Origin: Neonectria sp. B-13
Lineage: Eukaryota > Ascomycota > Sordariomycetes > Hypocreales > Nectriaceae
Direction: 5' to 3'
Assembly (NCBI GenBank): GCA_002682825.1
Contig: NOKP01000013.1
Coordinates: forward strand, 1,143,351-1,207,350
DNA: 64,000 nucleotides
Positions 11,987 through 21,846 of the stretch are shown here, one piece after another. A program made the translations under genes and the position numbers. Position 1 is the stretch's first letter. Each line of letters opens with the position of its first letter. The notes under the pieces are model-generated. The model saw only the letters and a list, made by a program, of their open reading frames with translations, had not been told where the DNA came from and did no database searches.

Positions 11987-14437
11987 TCATGACTTGGTTG
12001 GTGGTGAAAGGGGCAAGACGACCTCCTCGCCGACGCGAAAGTCGGCGACGGATTCGACGCCCTTGTAGTTGTACTGCACGCGCAGTGTCTTTTCGCGGCC
12101 GGGCGCTGGGTCCCAGAAGCCTGGGATGCGGTTCTTGCGGACGCTGCTGGGGATGACGAGGCGCGCCCCGGCGTTGCTGGAAGAGTCGTCGATCAGCGCG
12201 GCCAGGGCGATGGTGACGTCGGCGACATGCTCGCCGGCGAGGTCACCGTTGCCGTTGGGGACGCCGTACTTTGCGCTCATTATGACGAGCCCGCCCAGCG
12301 CTATCTGGCGCTTCTGGCGGGCCTCGACCGGCTGGGCGAGGAGGACGGTGACGTTGTCGGCCTCGTAGCGGCTGCGAGCGACGGCAACGTGGGCCGCGGC
12401 CTCGGGTAGATCCGGACGAGCCGGTCGTCGATTGCGGGCGCCGGCCTTGGAGCCGCGGCCTCGGCGATGGTGGAGGGCGAGCTGCACGGCGGCGAGGCCG
12501 GCAAAGGGGAGGGCGCCGGCCCAGAACAAGATGCCCGGAGAGAAGAGGGCTTGCGGTGCAATTAGCAGGGGCACGCTGATGCGCTGGCCAAGGCGAGACC
12601 AGTACACGGAGAGGTGCAGGCTGTGGATGCTGACGCCGACCTCGAGGCCGAGCCGGGCGAAGCGGCCGACGGACCAGAGGTTGCGGAGGGCGAGGTAGCG
12701 GTCCTGGAAGCTGTCGGAGCACAGCTCGACTTCGACACGGGCCGAGGACGGCGGCGGCGGGGCCGATGGCTCGGGGGACAGGAGCAGGGACGGGAGTGAG
12801 AGGTTCTTGCTATATCGCACGAAGCCGCCAACGGAGCTGGGAGTTGCGGCTGCGGAGACGGCCCATGTTCCCTCTCTGCATGTATCTATCTCACTGTCGA
12901 GGCCCCTGATTCCTCTCGCACTACTGGGCGCGTCCGAGGAGCCAGGGACGGATGTGCGCTCAGGCGGTCCCGTGCGGAAGCCCAGCTCAAAGCTCGGTGT
13001 CGTCTTCAGGGAGGACTCTGCGCTGAACATGTTGGGGTTCATCTTGGAGAAGTCGGCAAAGAACCGACCAGACTCGCTAGCTCCCAGGACCCAGTCACCA
13101 GTGTCCGCGCGCGCAAACGCCGTGCCGTGATAAATGTCCTGGCGGATGCCGAGGACGAAGCGCGGCGGCGTTCGGGGGACGTGTCGCGAGGACTGGACGC
13201 TGGCTTCGAGGACGGTGGGCTCGGTGAAATCGGGCAGGATGATGTGGTGATACAGGCGGCTAGTGACGGAGAACTCGGGCAGCATGTCCGTCTCGGCTTC
13301 GACGACCGTCTTGATCCATCGGACCTTGTCCGGAGAAGATGCAGGGGCGCGGTTCAAGATCTCCTGGCGATAGCGCAGAGCCACCAGGGGCGAGAGCTTG
13401 TTCTCGACGAGCTGGATGAGCCGGTGCCTTGGGATCGTCAAGGGCAGCAGCGGCTGATAGCGGTCGTAGAGGAGGGCGGTTGGCATGAAGAGGTCTCCGG
13501 TAACACCATATACGGAGCCTGAGGCGGTCAGTGTAGGGGTAGCCACCTCGATAGATGGTCGTGGGAGGCTTTCGGCCGCCTCCCGATCCTTTTCCTTGGT
13601 CGCCGCGAAGCGTTCTAACCACGACACTTGTGGTTGCAGAACGCCGCGCAGGGCCGGGATGTCAACCGATACGGACTGGCTGAGCACAAAGTCCAGCAGC
13701 TTCAACTGGGAGGAACCTCCCTGCCACGACGAGCTGCCGCGGCCATTCCCCGTCCTCGTTGCGTCGAGCCGGATGCCCAAGTCGGAGCTGGTCTGGATTC
13801 CATTCTGCAGGCGGTTCCGCACTGCTTCCTTGAACGCGGCCTCGTAGTTAGAAGCAGCCGAATCATCGGCTTGTAGGAACCGGACCAGGTCATACTGAGC
13901 TCGGCGGGCGGGGTCGATGAGGGCCTCGAAGGCTTCCTGGGCGCGGAGGAACTGCTGGCGGGCAATGGGCCGGAGGTGCTCGGGGTAGCTGTCCGGGTAA
14001 AACAGGAGGAAGAGGCGGTTGTAGGCACGGCGGACCTGGTCTTGCGAGAGGTCGGCGGCGTCCCGGGGGAGGCAGAGAATGTCGTAGTAGTCCAGCTCGG
14101 GGCCGGATGCGGGGCCGTCGAAGCCGTCGCCGGGGCTGACGAGGGTGCGGTCGGCGTCACCAGCCTCGGAGGCGTTGGTGACGCGCTCGAAGATGGAGCT
14201 GGCGTCGTCGTCCCAGAGCTCGTACTCCTGGCGGGTGGCGGCGAACTGGTCGTTGAGCGAGAAGCGGGACGAGGCGCCGCGGAGGTTGTGGGCGGAGGAT
14301 GCGGGGGCGCCGGAGGGGAGCCGGAGGTCATCGAAGGCGCCGGAGGAGCGGACGGACGAGGCTCTGGAGGCGCCGGCGCTGGGACGGACCCGGGGGACGC
14401 GGAGGCTGCCGCGACGGTTTCCCGATGAGTCGGCCAT
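11987..14437 (-). CDS. DNAJC11-type J-domain protein with DUF3395 C-terminus
   Basis: A single exon of 816 residues. The ATG at 14437 is chosen because the frame upstream of it (to 14590) is leader-like and because MADSSGNRRGS starts a typical Ser/Arg-rich N-terminus. The J domain (~112-178) begins ELDYYDILCLPRDA and ends AFEALIDPARRAQYDL. Its HPD motif reads YPD (LLFYPDSYPEHL, ~144). The central region is beta-rich. A hydrophobic stretch (LLIAPQALFSPGILFWAGAL, ~625-655) is followed by basic residues. The C-terminus (VTIALAALIDDSS, then IPGFWDPAPG) matches DUF3395, as in DNAJC11, a mitochondrial outer-membrane protein associated with MICOS and cristae organisation. That role is inferred from the family. 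The His change suggests weak or absent Hsp70 stimulation. Confidence 0.88.
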   Translation of the reverse strand: MADSSGNRRGSLRVPRVRPSAGASRASSVRSSGAFDDLRLPSGAPASSAHNLRGASSRFSLNDQFAATRQEYELWDDDASSIFERVTNASEAGDADRTLVSPGDGFDGPASGPELDYYDILCLPRDAADLSQDQVRRAYNRLFLLFYPDSYPEHLRPIARQQFLRAQEAFEALIDPARRAQYDLVRFLQADDSAASNYEAAFKEAVRNRLQNGIQTSSDLGIRLDATRTGNGRGSSSWQGGSSQLKLLDFVLSQSVSVDIPALRGVLQPQVSWLERFAATKEKDREAAESLPRPSIEVATPTLTASGSVYGVTGDLFMPTALLYDRYQPLLPLTIPRHRLIQLVENKLSPLVALRYRQEILNRAPASSPDKVRWIKTVVEAETDMLPEFSVTSRLYHHIILPDFTEPTVLEASVQSSRHVPRTPPRFVLGIRQDIYHGTAFARADTGDWVLGASESGRFFADFSKMNPNMFSAESSLKTTPSFELGFRTGPPERTSVPGSSDAPSSARGIRGLDSEIDTCREGTWAVSAAATPSSVGGFVRYSKNLSLPSLLLSPEPSAPPPPSSARVEVELCSDSFQDRYLALRNLWSVGRFARLGLEVGVSIHSLHLSVYWSRLGQRISVPLLIAPQALFSPGILFWAGALPFAGLAAVQLALHHRRGRGSKAGARNRRPARPDLPEAAAHVAVARSRYEADNVTVLLAQPVEARQKRQIALGGLVIMSAKYGVPNGNGDLAGEHVADVTIALAALIDDSSSNAGARLVIPSSVRKNRIPGFWDPAPGREKTLRVQYNYKGVESVADFRVGEEVVLPLSPPTKS

Positions 14438-15811
14438 GGTTGGGCGGGAGCGTGGGGGTGACGACGTCGAGTTGTTTGAAGTTTGGACGATATCCCAGCT
14501 CTCCGGGACAGGATAGATCTTCAAGAAGAAGAGGAGAATATGAACAAAGAGGGGGGGAAAGCTGGGAGCTGAGAAAACGTCACCACGCAAACATCGGGAT
14601 CCGTCAAGCCTTACGGAAATTCGCTAACGGGGGCCGCTTGCGCGATCCATCGCCGGGGCCTGGGTTGATTTGATCATATTGGGGACTACGGCGAGGGCGT
14701 CATGCGGTCGTTCTGGTGGTGGGTGGTCCGTGGAGGTCGTTGTGGAGGGTGGAGGTTGCCCTCTCCGTGGTTACAGCGCTAAGAACGCAGGGGTACGCCC
14801 GCTGGAACAGGGCGCTGATGGGTTCGTGTCGGCGGATGCAGGTACCTGCTGTGCAGTTGCTTCCAGGGGACGTCCCCTAAAAAGAGAGACCCCCGGCTGG
14901 CCACCATGCTGGGCGTTCTGGCGGGGTAATTAGCGGGGGTTTGGTAGTCTACAGTACAGGCCATGTTCTGCAAAGGTACCGACCGATACGCCGAGGCCTG
15001 TTTGTCTGCCACACAAACACTCATTCAGCCCGTCGTCCAAACACCAAACAGTGACGAGATTGCACAGACAACGAAGGAAATGGGCATTTTATGCAAACCT
15101 TCCAGGACCTTTTCTGTGTTCTTTCAATAATTCGGACTGAAGGGTTTGTTTTGTCAACCAGCATCCCCCTCCCGGGTTCGCTCGGCTGAGTAAAATGACA
15201 ACCCAGAGACGGGAAAAGCAAAACACGGAGACAACCTCGTGATTCCGGTGCTGCCGACTTCGTCCTCGTATGTTCATCTCCGCTCTTACCGTAAACTTGA
15301 GCCCCGTCCAGATGCAGATGTAAATCACATATGCAATGACTTGTACGACACGAGTACAGATCGTCTAAGAGACAAACCATGAGTCCCAACTCGGGGTATT
15401 AGGATACCTCGAAGTGCCCGTGAAAGTGAAGTTATCCGTTCTCGACTTTCTAACCTTTTTTTTTACTCCTTCAACCATAGACAGACAGCAAATAGCTTGA
15501 GAATCCAAAATGACAAAACCCGAATCGCACGCTTATAAACTATTTGCATCACCCCCGCTATCTACCCTAAACAGGTGTAGAGGCCAGTCAGTCAGTGCCT
15601 GATGAGGCACGCCAGAATCCTTTCGTATCGATTGTCTGGAGAGTAAAGAAAAAGTAAAAAGAGAAAGGCCTGTCATCTTCAAGCAATGGTAAATTATAGT
15701 AGCTATTAGGTTTATGTAAATCTATAAATATGTAAAAGTAAAAGTTCCATCCCTTCATCATCGGCATGCTGTATATCGACCCATCTATTACTCCACGACA
15801 TCGCACATCCC
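14438..15811. other. Intergenic region upstream of the J-protein gene
   Basis: Promoter and leader of the J-protein gene on the minus strand, then the 3' flank of the secreted-protein gene. I see no supported gene. The frame 15021-15389 (minus) lacks any recognisable motif. Confidence 0.55.
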
Positions 15812-16573
15812 TCAACGAAGCTCTTGGTTAACAGGAACAGCAACAACGCTCACGTCGTCGATGAGAACATCCACGCGCGAGAAGTCGCTGCCGGAGCAGA
15901 AGAAGTCCATGGAGAAGACCGGGTTGGGGGTGAGGAAGGGAACCTCGACCTCATGGTCGTGGTACTGGTTGACAGGGTTGCTGTTGAAGTTGAGCGTGTC
16001 GACGACGATGCCATCCAGCTTGGATACAATGGAGCAGATGCCGTCCTTGCCGAAGTCCTGGGCCTCGGCGAGCGCCCATGAGTACGAGAGGAGGCCTGGC
16101 TCGGCCGTTTGAATGTCTTCGGCGATGGTCTCCTCGATGGAGGGCGTCTCTTCGTCAGACTCAATGCGCACCAAGCTGAGAGACAGTTAGTTAGCTGGCG
16201 ATGGCCAGGTAAGAGGATCACGCTCGTTGTCTACTTACACGTAGTGGTCTCCATGGTGGGCAATCTCGGCATCCTCCTCGACCGTAGCGCCGTTGCTCAA
16301 GGACCAGGTAGGCTCATCGAGCTCGCCTTCTTCGTCGCGACGCACATTCCTGGGTCGGAAGAGACTGTAGGTAGTAATGGTCACCGCTTCCGTGGTCGTT
16401 GTAGTCGTGGGCACAGGTGGTGCGGTTGTCTCTGAGATGGATGTCTCAGTGGTCGAAGTCGAAGTCTCCTCGGCCGTTGTCGACGTCGTCGTGGCTTTGC
16501 AGGGGCCGGCGTTGGCGCCCCAGGTGGCAGCGGAAACCACGAGGAGAGTGAGGGCGTTTCTGGGAGAAATCAT
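15812..16573 (-). CDS. Small Thr-rich secreted protein, unknown function
   Basis: Two exons (16573-16239 and 16175-15812) around a 63-nt GTAAGT..CAG intron give 232 residues. The N-terminus MISPRNALTLLVVSAATWGANA is a good signal peptide. It is followed by a Thr/Ser/Pro-rich linker (~25-70) expected to be O-glycosylated and an acidic stretch. The C-terminal ~100 residues (ICSIVSKLDGIVVDTLNF, then FSMDFFCSGSDFSRVDVLIDDVSVV) resemble the jelly-roll, CBM-like modules common in fungal secreted proteins: two cysteines and a terminal VLIDDVSV strand. No catalytic motif is visible. Likely extracellular or wall-associated. The CBM assignment is inference and the protein could be lineage-specific. Confidence 0.75.
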
Positions 16574-17629
16574 GATGAATTCGGAATAGTCCGTTGGTGT
16601 TGAATGTCAAGATGTCGACGGAGTGTATTGTTTTCCCTTTAGCAGAGACTATATGAACAGTTGAACAAGAAGGAAGAAGGGAAGAAGGAAGAGGGAAGAA
16701 ACAATAAACACTCTCATCCCACTGGCAAGCGCCGTTACACGGAAGGAGACGATGAAAGCTACAAGCCCCTGGTGCTAGACCCGAAAGGGTTGGGCCAGGA
16801 ACGACTATTGCGAAGCTATTGACGCCATCCAGCGATGGCCTCTCTTCTGGGCGAGCCGTAGTCTAGTCTGGGCCGTCTCAGGTGCGGCTGACTATCGAGT
16901 AGGTACATGATGCGCAGATTATCACCTCGGAGCTAAATCCGAACCACTTTGTACAAATACCGGATTAGGAAATACCACAAGCTTGGCGGTCTTTTGGATA
17001 ACCCTCTCCGCGGGGACAACCCCATCATTGCCGCGATGACTCGTCATTGTCCAGTTTTTCGTCGAATAAATTAGAGATGCATTGTTGTTCCATAAGGCTT
17101 GAACAGGGCCTAGCACGGAGCCTTTCCAGGTTCTAAGTCCCAGCCAAGAACAAAGCCTCGACGGGTCACAGCTTAGAGAATGCGTATCTTCGCTCGCATC
17201 TAGAAACATGCCATTGCGGCCAAAAACCAACACAAACAAGGCGGAAAGCAGGCATTATTGTATGAAGACGATGATGTCGAGTGATATATGTTCTAGCGCA
17301 CTAGTCATATTCAGGCGGTCCGAAGTTACGATCTGGACTGTTCGCCAATCGAGCAGCACAAGGAAACAATGTTCTTCTGACCTCGCATCATCGTCGATTG
17401 AACATAGTATTGTTCGTCAGTCAGACTGGAAGAACTGTATAGCTAGACATGACGTCTCATGAACACCATAGCGGTCCAGAATATATAAAACTCGATGGAC
17501 ACACAAGGCCGCGCGCGTGTGTCCTACCCAGGTCATTTCTTCTTGATCCCCACGACCTCCGTTTCAATTAACAACCAACTCGAATTCCCCCACCCTCACG
17601 TTCCAATCAGCTCCTCCTTGCCGGCGAAC
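16574..17629. other. Divergent promoter region
   Basis: Divergent intergenic DNA between the secreted-protein gene (minus) and the orphan Ser/Thr/Pro-rich gene (plus). A GGGAAGAAGGAAG-type purine repeat sits at about 16668-16700, in the leader of the secreted-protein gene. A TATA box for the orphan gene is at 17482-17489. Confidence 0.6.
17482..17489 (+). promoter_or_regulatory. TATA box of the orphan gene at 17630
   Basis: A perfect TATATAAA lies only 6 bases before an in-frame ATG at 17495 and 141 bases before the ATG at 17630. Transcription should begin tens of bases downstream of a TATA box, so the first ATG is probably not in the mRNA. This favours the start at 17630. Confidence 0.55.
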
Positions 17630-18751
17630 ATGCCACATCTCAAGCTGAGTTTCCCTCTCGATGGCAACGCAGACGGAGAGAGACAGAACTTTCAGATGCA
17701 AATACACTCCCTCGACAAGTGGCACCAAGAACTAAGCGCCCGTCCTCGAAACAGGTTCGCCAGTCCGGGTGAGAACTTGGCAAGGACGGCCAAGACGTAT
17801 CGAAATAGTCGCCGGTTCGGCGTCTTAGATGGGGAGTATTGGATGGACTGGAGGCAAGGCGCAGCGTCAACGCCGTTAACATCAGCAACGCCATCGCTAA
17901 CAGCGTCAGCGTCAACAGTCTCATCACCATCAGTCTCAACGCCATCAACGTCATGGGTCTCGTCACCGACAGTGTTAACGCCAGCATCGTCGCCATCAGG
18001 GTCACCAAAGTCGTCAACTCGACAGTTCGCCATCACACGTGGAGACTATCGCATAATCCGGAGCCAAGGCACACCGACAACGCCGTCCACTCCACAAACT
18101 CCACAAACCAGTCGCTGGTCAGACAGCTCCTGTGATGACAACTGGACTCCTATCGCGAGCCCATCGTCATCGGGGCCGATGTGCTTTGATTGTGCAGTGT
18201 CTTTCGACATAATCCTGAATGACCTCGTTGCACAACGTGAAGAAGTATCGAGGCACAGGAGGGAGACCCTAGAGATCCTCGAGGGTACCAGAAAGCCTAT
18301 CCCCGACCGGAATTACACGGGTTCATATGCGCCGATATTCCAGGAATTCGCCCGACAAGACGCCCAACAAGAGAAAGAGCGCTTGCACATCCGGCGCATG
18401 CTCCAGAGCATCGTCGCCTCCCCGCAATATCCCACTCTCCGTGGATGGGCATTTCTCCGGCACCTCATCGTCAGCTCGCTCGACGATAAGAGCAAAGGAA
18501 GCTTTCCTCCCTATTTCCCAATGCAACGAGCATTCTTAATATCAATAGACGTGGTTCGAGGCCAGGAGAAGTTGCGTGGGGCTCGGAATCTCGACACATG
18601 TTCCCATATTCAACTGATCAAGCTCTTGGCACTGGTCGAGGAGAGGGGTTGGCGAGACGTGGTGTGTATTGCAAGCTTGAATAATGATATACCCAGTAGC
18701 ATGGATACGAAAAAGGGGGCCATGATGCTGCATTGGGGACATGAAGGTTGA
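17630..18751 (+). CDS. Orphan Ser/Thr/Pro-rich protein
   Basis: An uninterrupted frame of 373 residues from ATG 17630 (MPHLKLSFPLDGNADGE). The same frame extends up to ATG 17495 (418 residues), but the TATA box argues against that start. I do not recognise the family. Residues ~80-128 are Ser/Thr/Pro-rich and encoded by degenerate TCA/ACG-type hexamers. Further Pro/Thr-rich stretches follow (TPTTPSTPQTPQTS). The C-terminal ~170 residues look folded: helical HRRETLEILEGTRKP, then HIRRMLQSIVASPQYPTLRGW and a predicted alpha/beta tail with a WRDVVCIASL segment. There is no signal peptide or membrane segment. It might be lineage-specific, and a short unannotated intron cannot be excluded. Confidence 0.68.
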   Translation: MPHLKLSFPLDGNADGERQNFQMQIHSLDKWHQELSARPRNRFASPGENLARTAKTYRNSRRFGVLDGEYWMDWRQGAASTPLTSATPSLTASASTVSSPSVSTPSTSWVSSPTVLTPASSPSGSPKSSTRQFAITRGDYRIIRSQGTPTTPSTPQTPQTSRWSDSSCDDNWTPIASPSSSGPMCFDCAVSFDIILNDLVAQREEVSRHRRETLEILEGTRKPIPDRNYTGSYAPIFQEFARQDAQQEKERLHIRRMLQSIVASPQYPTLRGWAFLRHLIVSSLDDKSKGSFPPYFPMQRAFLISIDVVRGQEKLRGARNLDTCSHIQLIKLLALVEERGWRDVVCIASLNNDIPSSMDTKKGAMMLHWGHEG

Positions 18752-18968
18752 TGTCCGCTATATATATTATAGGTTGTTAGGTATAACTGAATTTTTCGTT
18801 AGACTCTTTTGGGCGGATGCCCGCGAATTCTCGATGATTGTGATGTCGTAGTCTGTAACATTTTCCACTGGCCCGGCTGTCCTGGGCATATGGGTTAAAT
18901 GCCACTGGTGCTGTAGGCTCGTTGGTGGCTCGGGCGTCACATCTCGTCCGGTCCGTAGCACTGGTCCC

Positions 18969-19546
18969 TTATTCCGCAATGGGATTTGCGTGAATTGTAA
19001 CCGCCTTGATCTTAATCGGCTCCTTGGGCCGGTTCTTCCGGTCCACCTCGACAGCCTGCATCTTGGACAGCGTCGCCAGCCCTTCGTCGCCAATGACCTT
19101 GCCAAACACCGTGTTGACGCCGTCCAGGTGCGGCGCCTTGTCGAATGTGATGAAGAACTGCGACCCGTTCGTCCCGGGCCCCTTATTTGCCATGGATACC
19201 ACCCCGCGGCCGGTGTGCCGCAGCGCCGGCCGGATCTCGTCCTCGAAGGCGCCGCCCCAGATGCTCCGCCCGCCCTTGGGGTTCTCCGGTGGCGACGGCG
19301 ACGCGGGCGCGCCCGTCTGCACCATGAACGTGGGGATGAGGCGGTGGAAGGGAGATTCGTCGTAGTAGCCGGACGCGCAGAGGGCGAGGAAGTTCTGCGG
19401 GCGGGCGGTTAGCGCATGGCTGGGGCGACGAGGCTGGGATGGGGCAGGAGGGGAGATGGTTGACATACCTCTGCGGTGTTGGGGACGCTCTCGCAAAAGA
19501 CCTCGATCTTGATGTCGCCCAGCGACGTATGCAGTGTGACCGACAT
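18969..19546 (-). CDS. CYP10: Cyclophilin-type peptidyl-prolyl isomerase, PPIL3/Cyp10
   Basis: Two exons (19546-19469 and 19394-18969) joined over a 74-nt GTATGT..CAG intron give 167 residues, the normal length for PPIL3-type single-domain cyclophilins. It starts MSVTLHTSLGDIKIEVFCE. Core residues are present: the HRL and FMVQTG segment (Arg, Phe and Gln of the active site), SQFFITF and TVFGKVI. The Trp that contacts cyclosporin is replaced in FDKAPHLDGVN, as in other PPIL3 proteins. Family members associate with the spliceosome. It catalyses proline isomerisation and probably acts in the nucleus. An in-frame ATG upstream (19681) is ignored because MSVTLHT is the conserved N-terminus. Confidence 0.94.
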
Positions 19547-21846
19547 TCTGGGCGTGTAGAGTGGTGGCGGTTCCTCGGCGCGGGTGGATGTCCTATCTCG
19601 ATGATCGGAGCAGACGTCTGTGATGGTGTTGTGAAGCTGCAAAAATATCCGCAGCCAATCCGAGCCCACCAGTGTCCCCACCTCTTTCTCCAGCTCTGGA
19701 CTCTCTCAGCCTTACGACGCTAGTCTCAATTCGGCTCCATTATGTGCGACAGTGGCTGAGGTGGCTTGCATCGTGGGTACGAAACCCATGGCCCATTCAT
19801 GTGGCTGAAAGGGGTCGGGGCGTGTGAAGTGAAAGAATGACGGGCCACTGTGGATCATGCTAAATTCGTAGCATGCGTCGTGCACGTTCCGAACCCCATC
19901 ATTCATCAGCGCCCGCACTGGGCAGATTGCGAATTTGTCGTATTTGGGATATTAATGAAAAGACGGTGTCTGACGTGCATTGCAGGGCTCATGTACCGCA
20001 TAGGGAGGTGCAGCACTCGTGCCATGGGTTTGATGAACCACCTGCAGGTCCGGAATGCTGCCCCGGGACTGCCCCGGAGCCCTCCGAAGTTGGCCACGAT
20101 GATACATGACGGGAGCGCTACCCTACAGACTCGACGACAAACTTCATGAATCATTATAGGATGACCAGCTTGCGGATAAGAGTCTAGGATATGCAATTTA
20201 GAACTGCATATCACCCTAATTTCATAATCGAGCTCCAACATCTAGACTACTTAATCGGGTTTCCCGGGAATGCTTGGACCATTGCCACGTTGGCAACTGA
20301 TCATCCCATCTTTGATCCTGAACCCATGCCCAGCAAGGAGCACGCACCATTCTCCCCACCCCCAGCATAAATCGTAATATTCCACGAACCTAAGTCTATC
20401 GACAGCACACACCAGCACAACCCCAACCCACCGAGCCTTAGCAGCGATGTTAATAGGAGCAACTGATCGTCCCTCATCCCAGCGCACTTACACTACCAGG
20501 CTCCTAGCGTTTCCAGACGCACCAATGCAATCACGGCCGTCTCCTAGCTCAGGGGTTTGAAATGAAGACGCCCGTTTAAACAGCGGCGCCCCAAGAGCGT
20601 TTGGAGCGGTGACACCTTAGCGCATGCCCTGCCTCTGTTGGACTGAACTCACTGAAGAGGCCGAAATTACACCCTCCCCACATCGTGATTTTGACGTCAC
20701 TACCTTCACCTCGATCGAGATCTAGATCGCTCTTTCAACCTCCCAATAATGGATCGACTCGTCCAGCCAGGACAGGTCAAAATCCGCAGACCAGCATTTG
20801 ATAAATCTGTGACTAGCAAAGGCTGAAGACCGACTATCACCTGGAAAATCCACGTCTAGCAAATGTTGGGGGGGGGGGGTTTAGACCAGTCTTACTATTA
20901 TAGGCTTGTGGTCTATAGTTACACACTACAGCAGCATACCAAGACAAGGACAAGCAACACAATATGAGGGACCAGCAGATGAAGAAATTTTACTTCTTTT
21001 TTTTTGTGCCTGTTACAACTACGTATACACAGGACAGGGGCTCGAGGAGAGGGTTATCGGAAGGAGACAAGCCTGCTCCGTGGATCCAAATGCGGCACAA
21101 TCCATGCCAAAGTCCCTTCCACGGGACGACGTCCACGGTGCCTCATTCATGGGCCATCGCGGTCAAGTTTCGTCATCCCTCATCAAGCTTTCGAAAGAAT
21201 TATGCAGACGTTGTGCTGCTATCGCGAAGAGTATGGCCTGCCTCATCGTACCAGACCGAGGTCAGACTTCCATCATCCCCTCCGCCCCTCTTTCAAAGTG
21301 TTTCCCGTCCCCGTCCCTCCCATCTGTGGGGGTATATCCTTTTCCATCGCGGAGGGACCTCTTTTTTTCGTGCATTCTCGGTCTTCCCTGGTTCCCATAT
21401 CGAGGCTGGTCAGGCTCCTCAAGCTCCTCGCCTGTACTCTATTCCGTAAAGTGCTTTCGAGAGCGGTGACCCCGTTTATTCTTCGCAATGGCCCTCTCGG
21501 TATGCAACCCCCCGCACCAGGAGGGGAAGTCACACAGGGCCAGTATCATGCAAACAGTTGCTGAGGGAAAAAGGGGGTATGATCCGTGTTCCATTTTTTT
21601 TTGGGTGCCGAAAGACTTGCTGAGAAATTTTGATTCGCAAAAAAAGCAGTCGCTAAATGCCAAGACGTAGATGAGAGATAGATAGATCATTCTGTGGATC
21701 ACTATGCAAGTGATTCCGAACAAGTGCTAGAATTTCGGGTAAAGGATTGTGAAAAAGAAGTTGAGCCTCTGTGACCAAGAAGTAAGCGGTGACGAGGTTG
21801 GGCCGGCTTAGGCAAATATGGGGGTCACCAGTGGCCACCAATTGTT
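19547..21846. other. Intergenic region between CYP10 and the G1 cyclin
   Basis: Promoter of the minus-strand cyclophilin gene on the left and the 3' flank of the minus-strand cyclin gene on the right. A run of 12 G lies at 20868-20879. The plus-strand frames at 20906-21564 overlap one another and show no domain. I see no supported gene. Confidence 0.55.
20868..20879. repeat. Poly-G homopolymer run (12 G)
   Basis: Twelve consecutive G residues in intergenic DNA. The length may vary between strains or be a sequencing artefact. Confidence 0.75.

Noticed and set aside
14438..14590. N-terminal extension of the J protein to 14590
   Set aside because: The extension is hydrophobic, leader-like sequence with no J-protein similarity. 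MADSSGNRRGS is the better start.
20906..21564. Two overlapping plus-strand frames of ~186 codons
   Set aside because: They overlap in different frames in cyclin 3' flanking DNA. Neither shows a motif.
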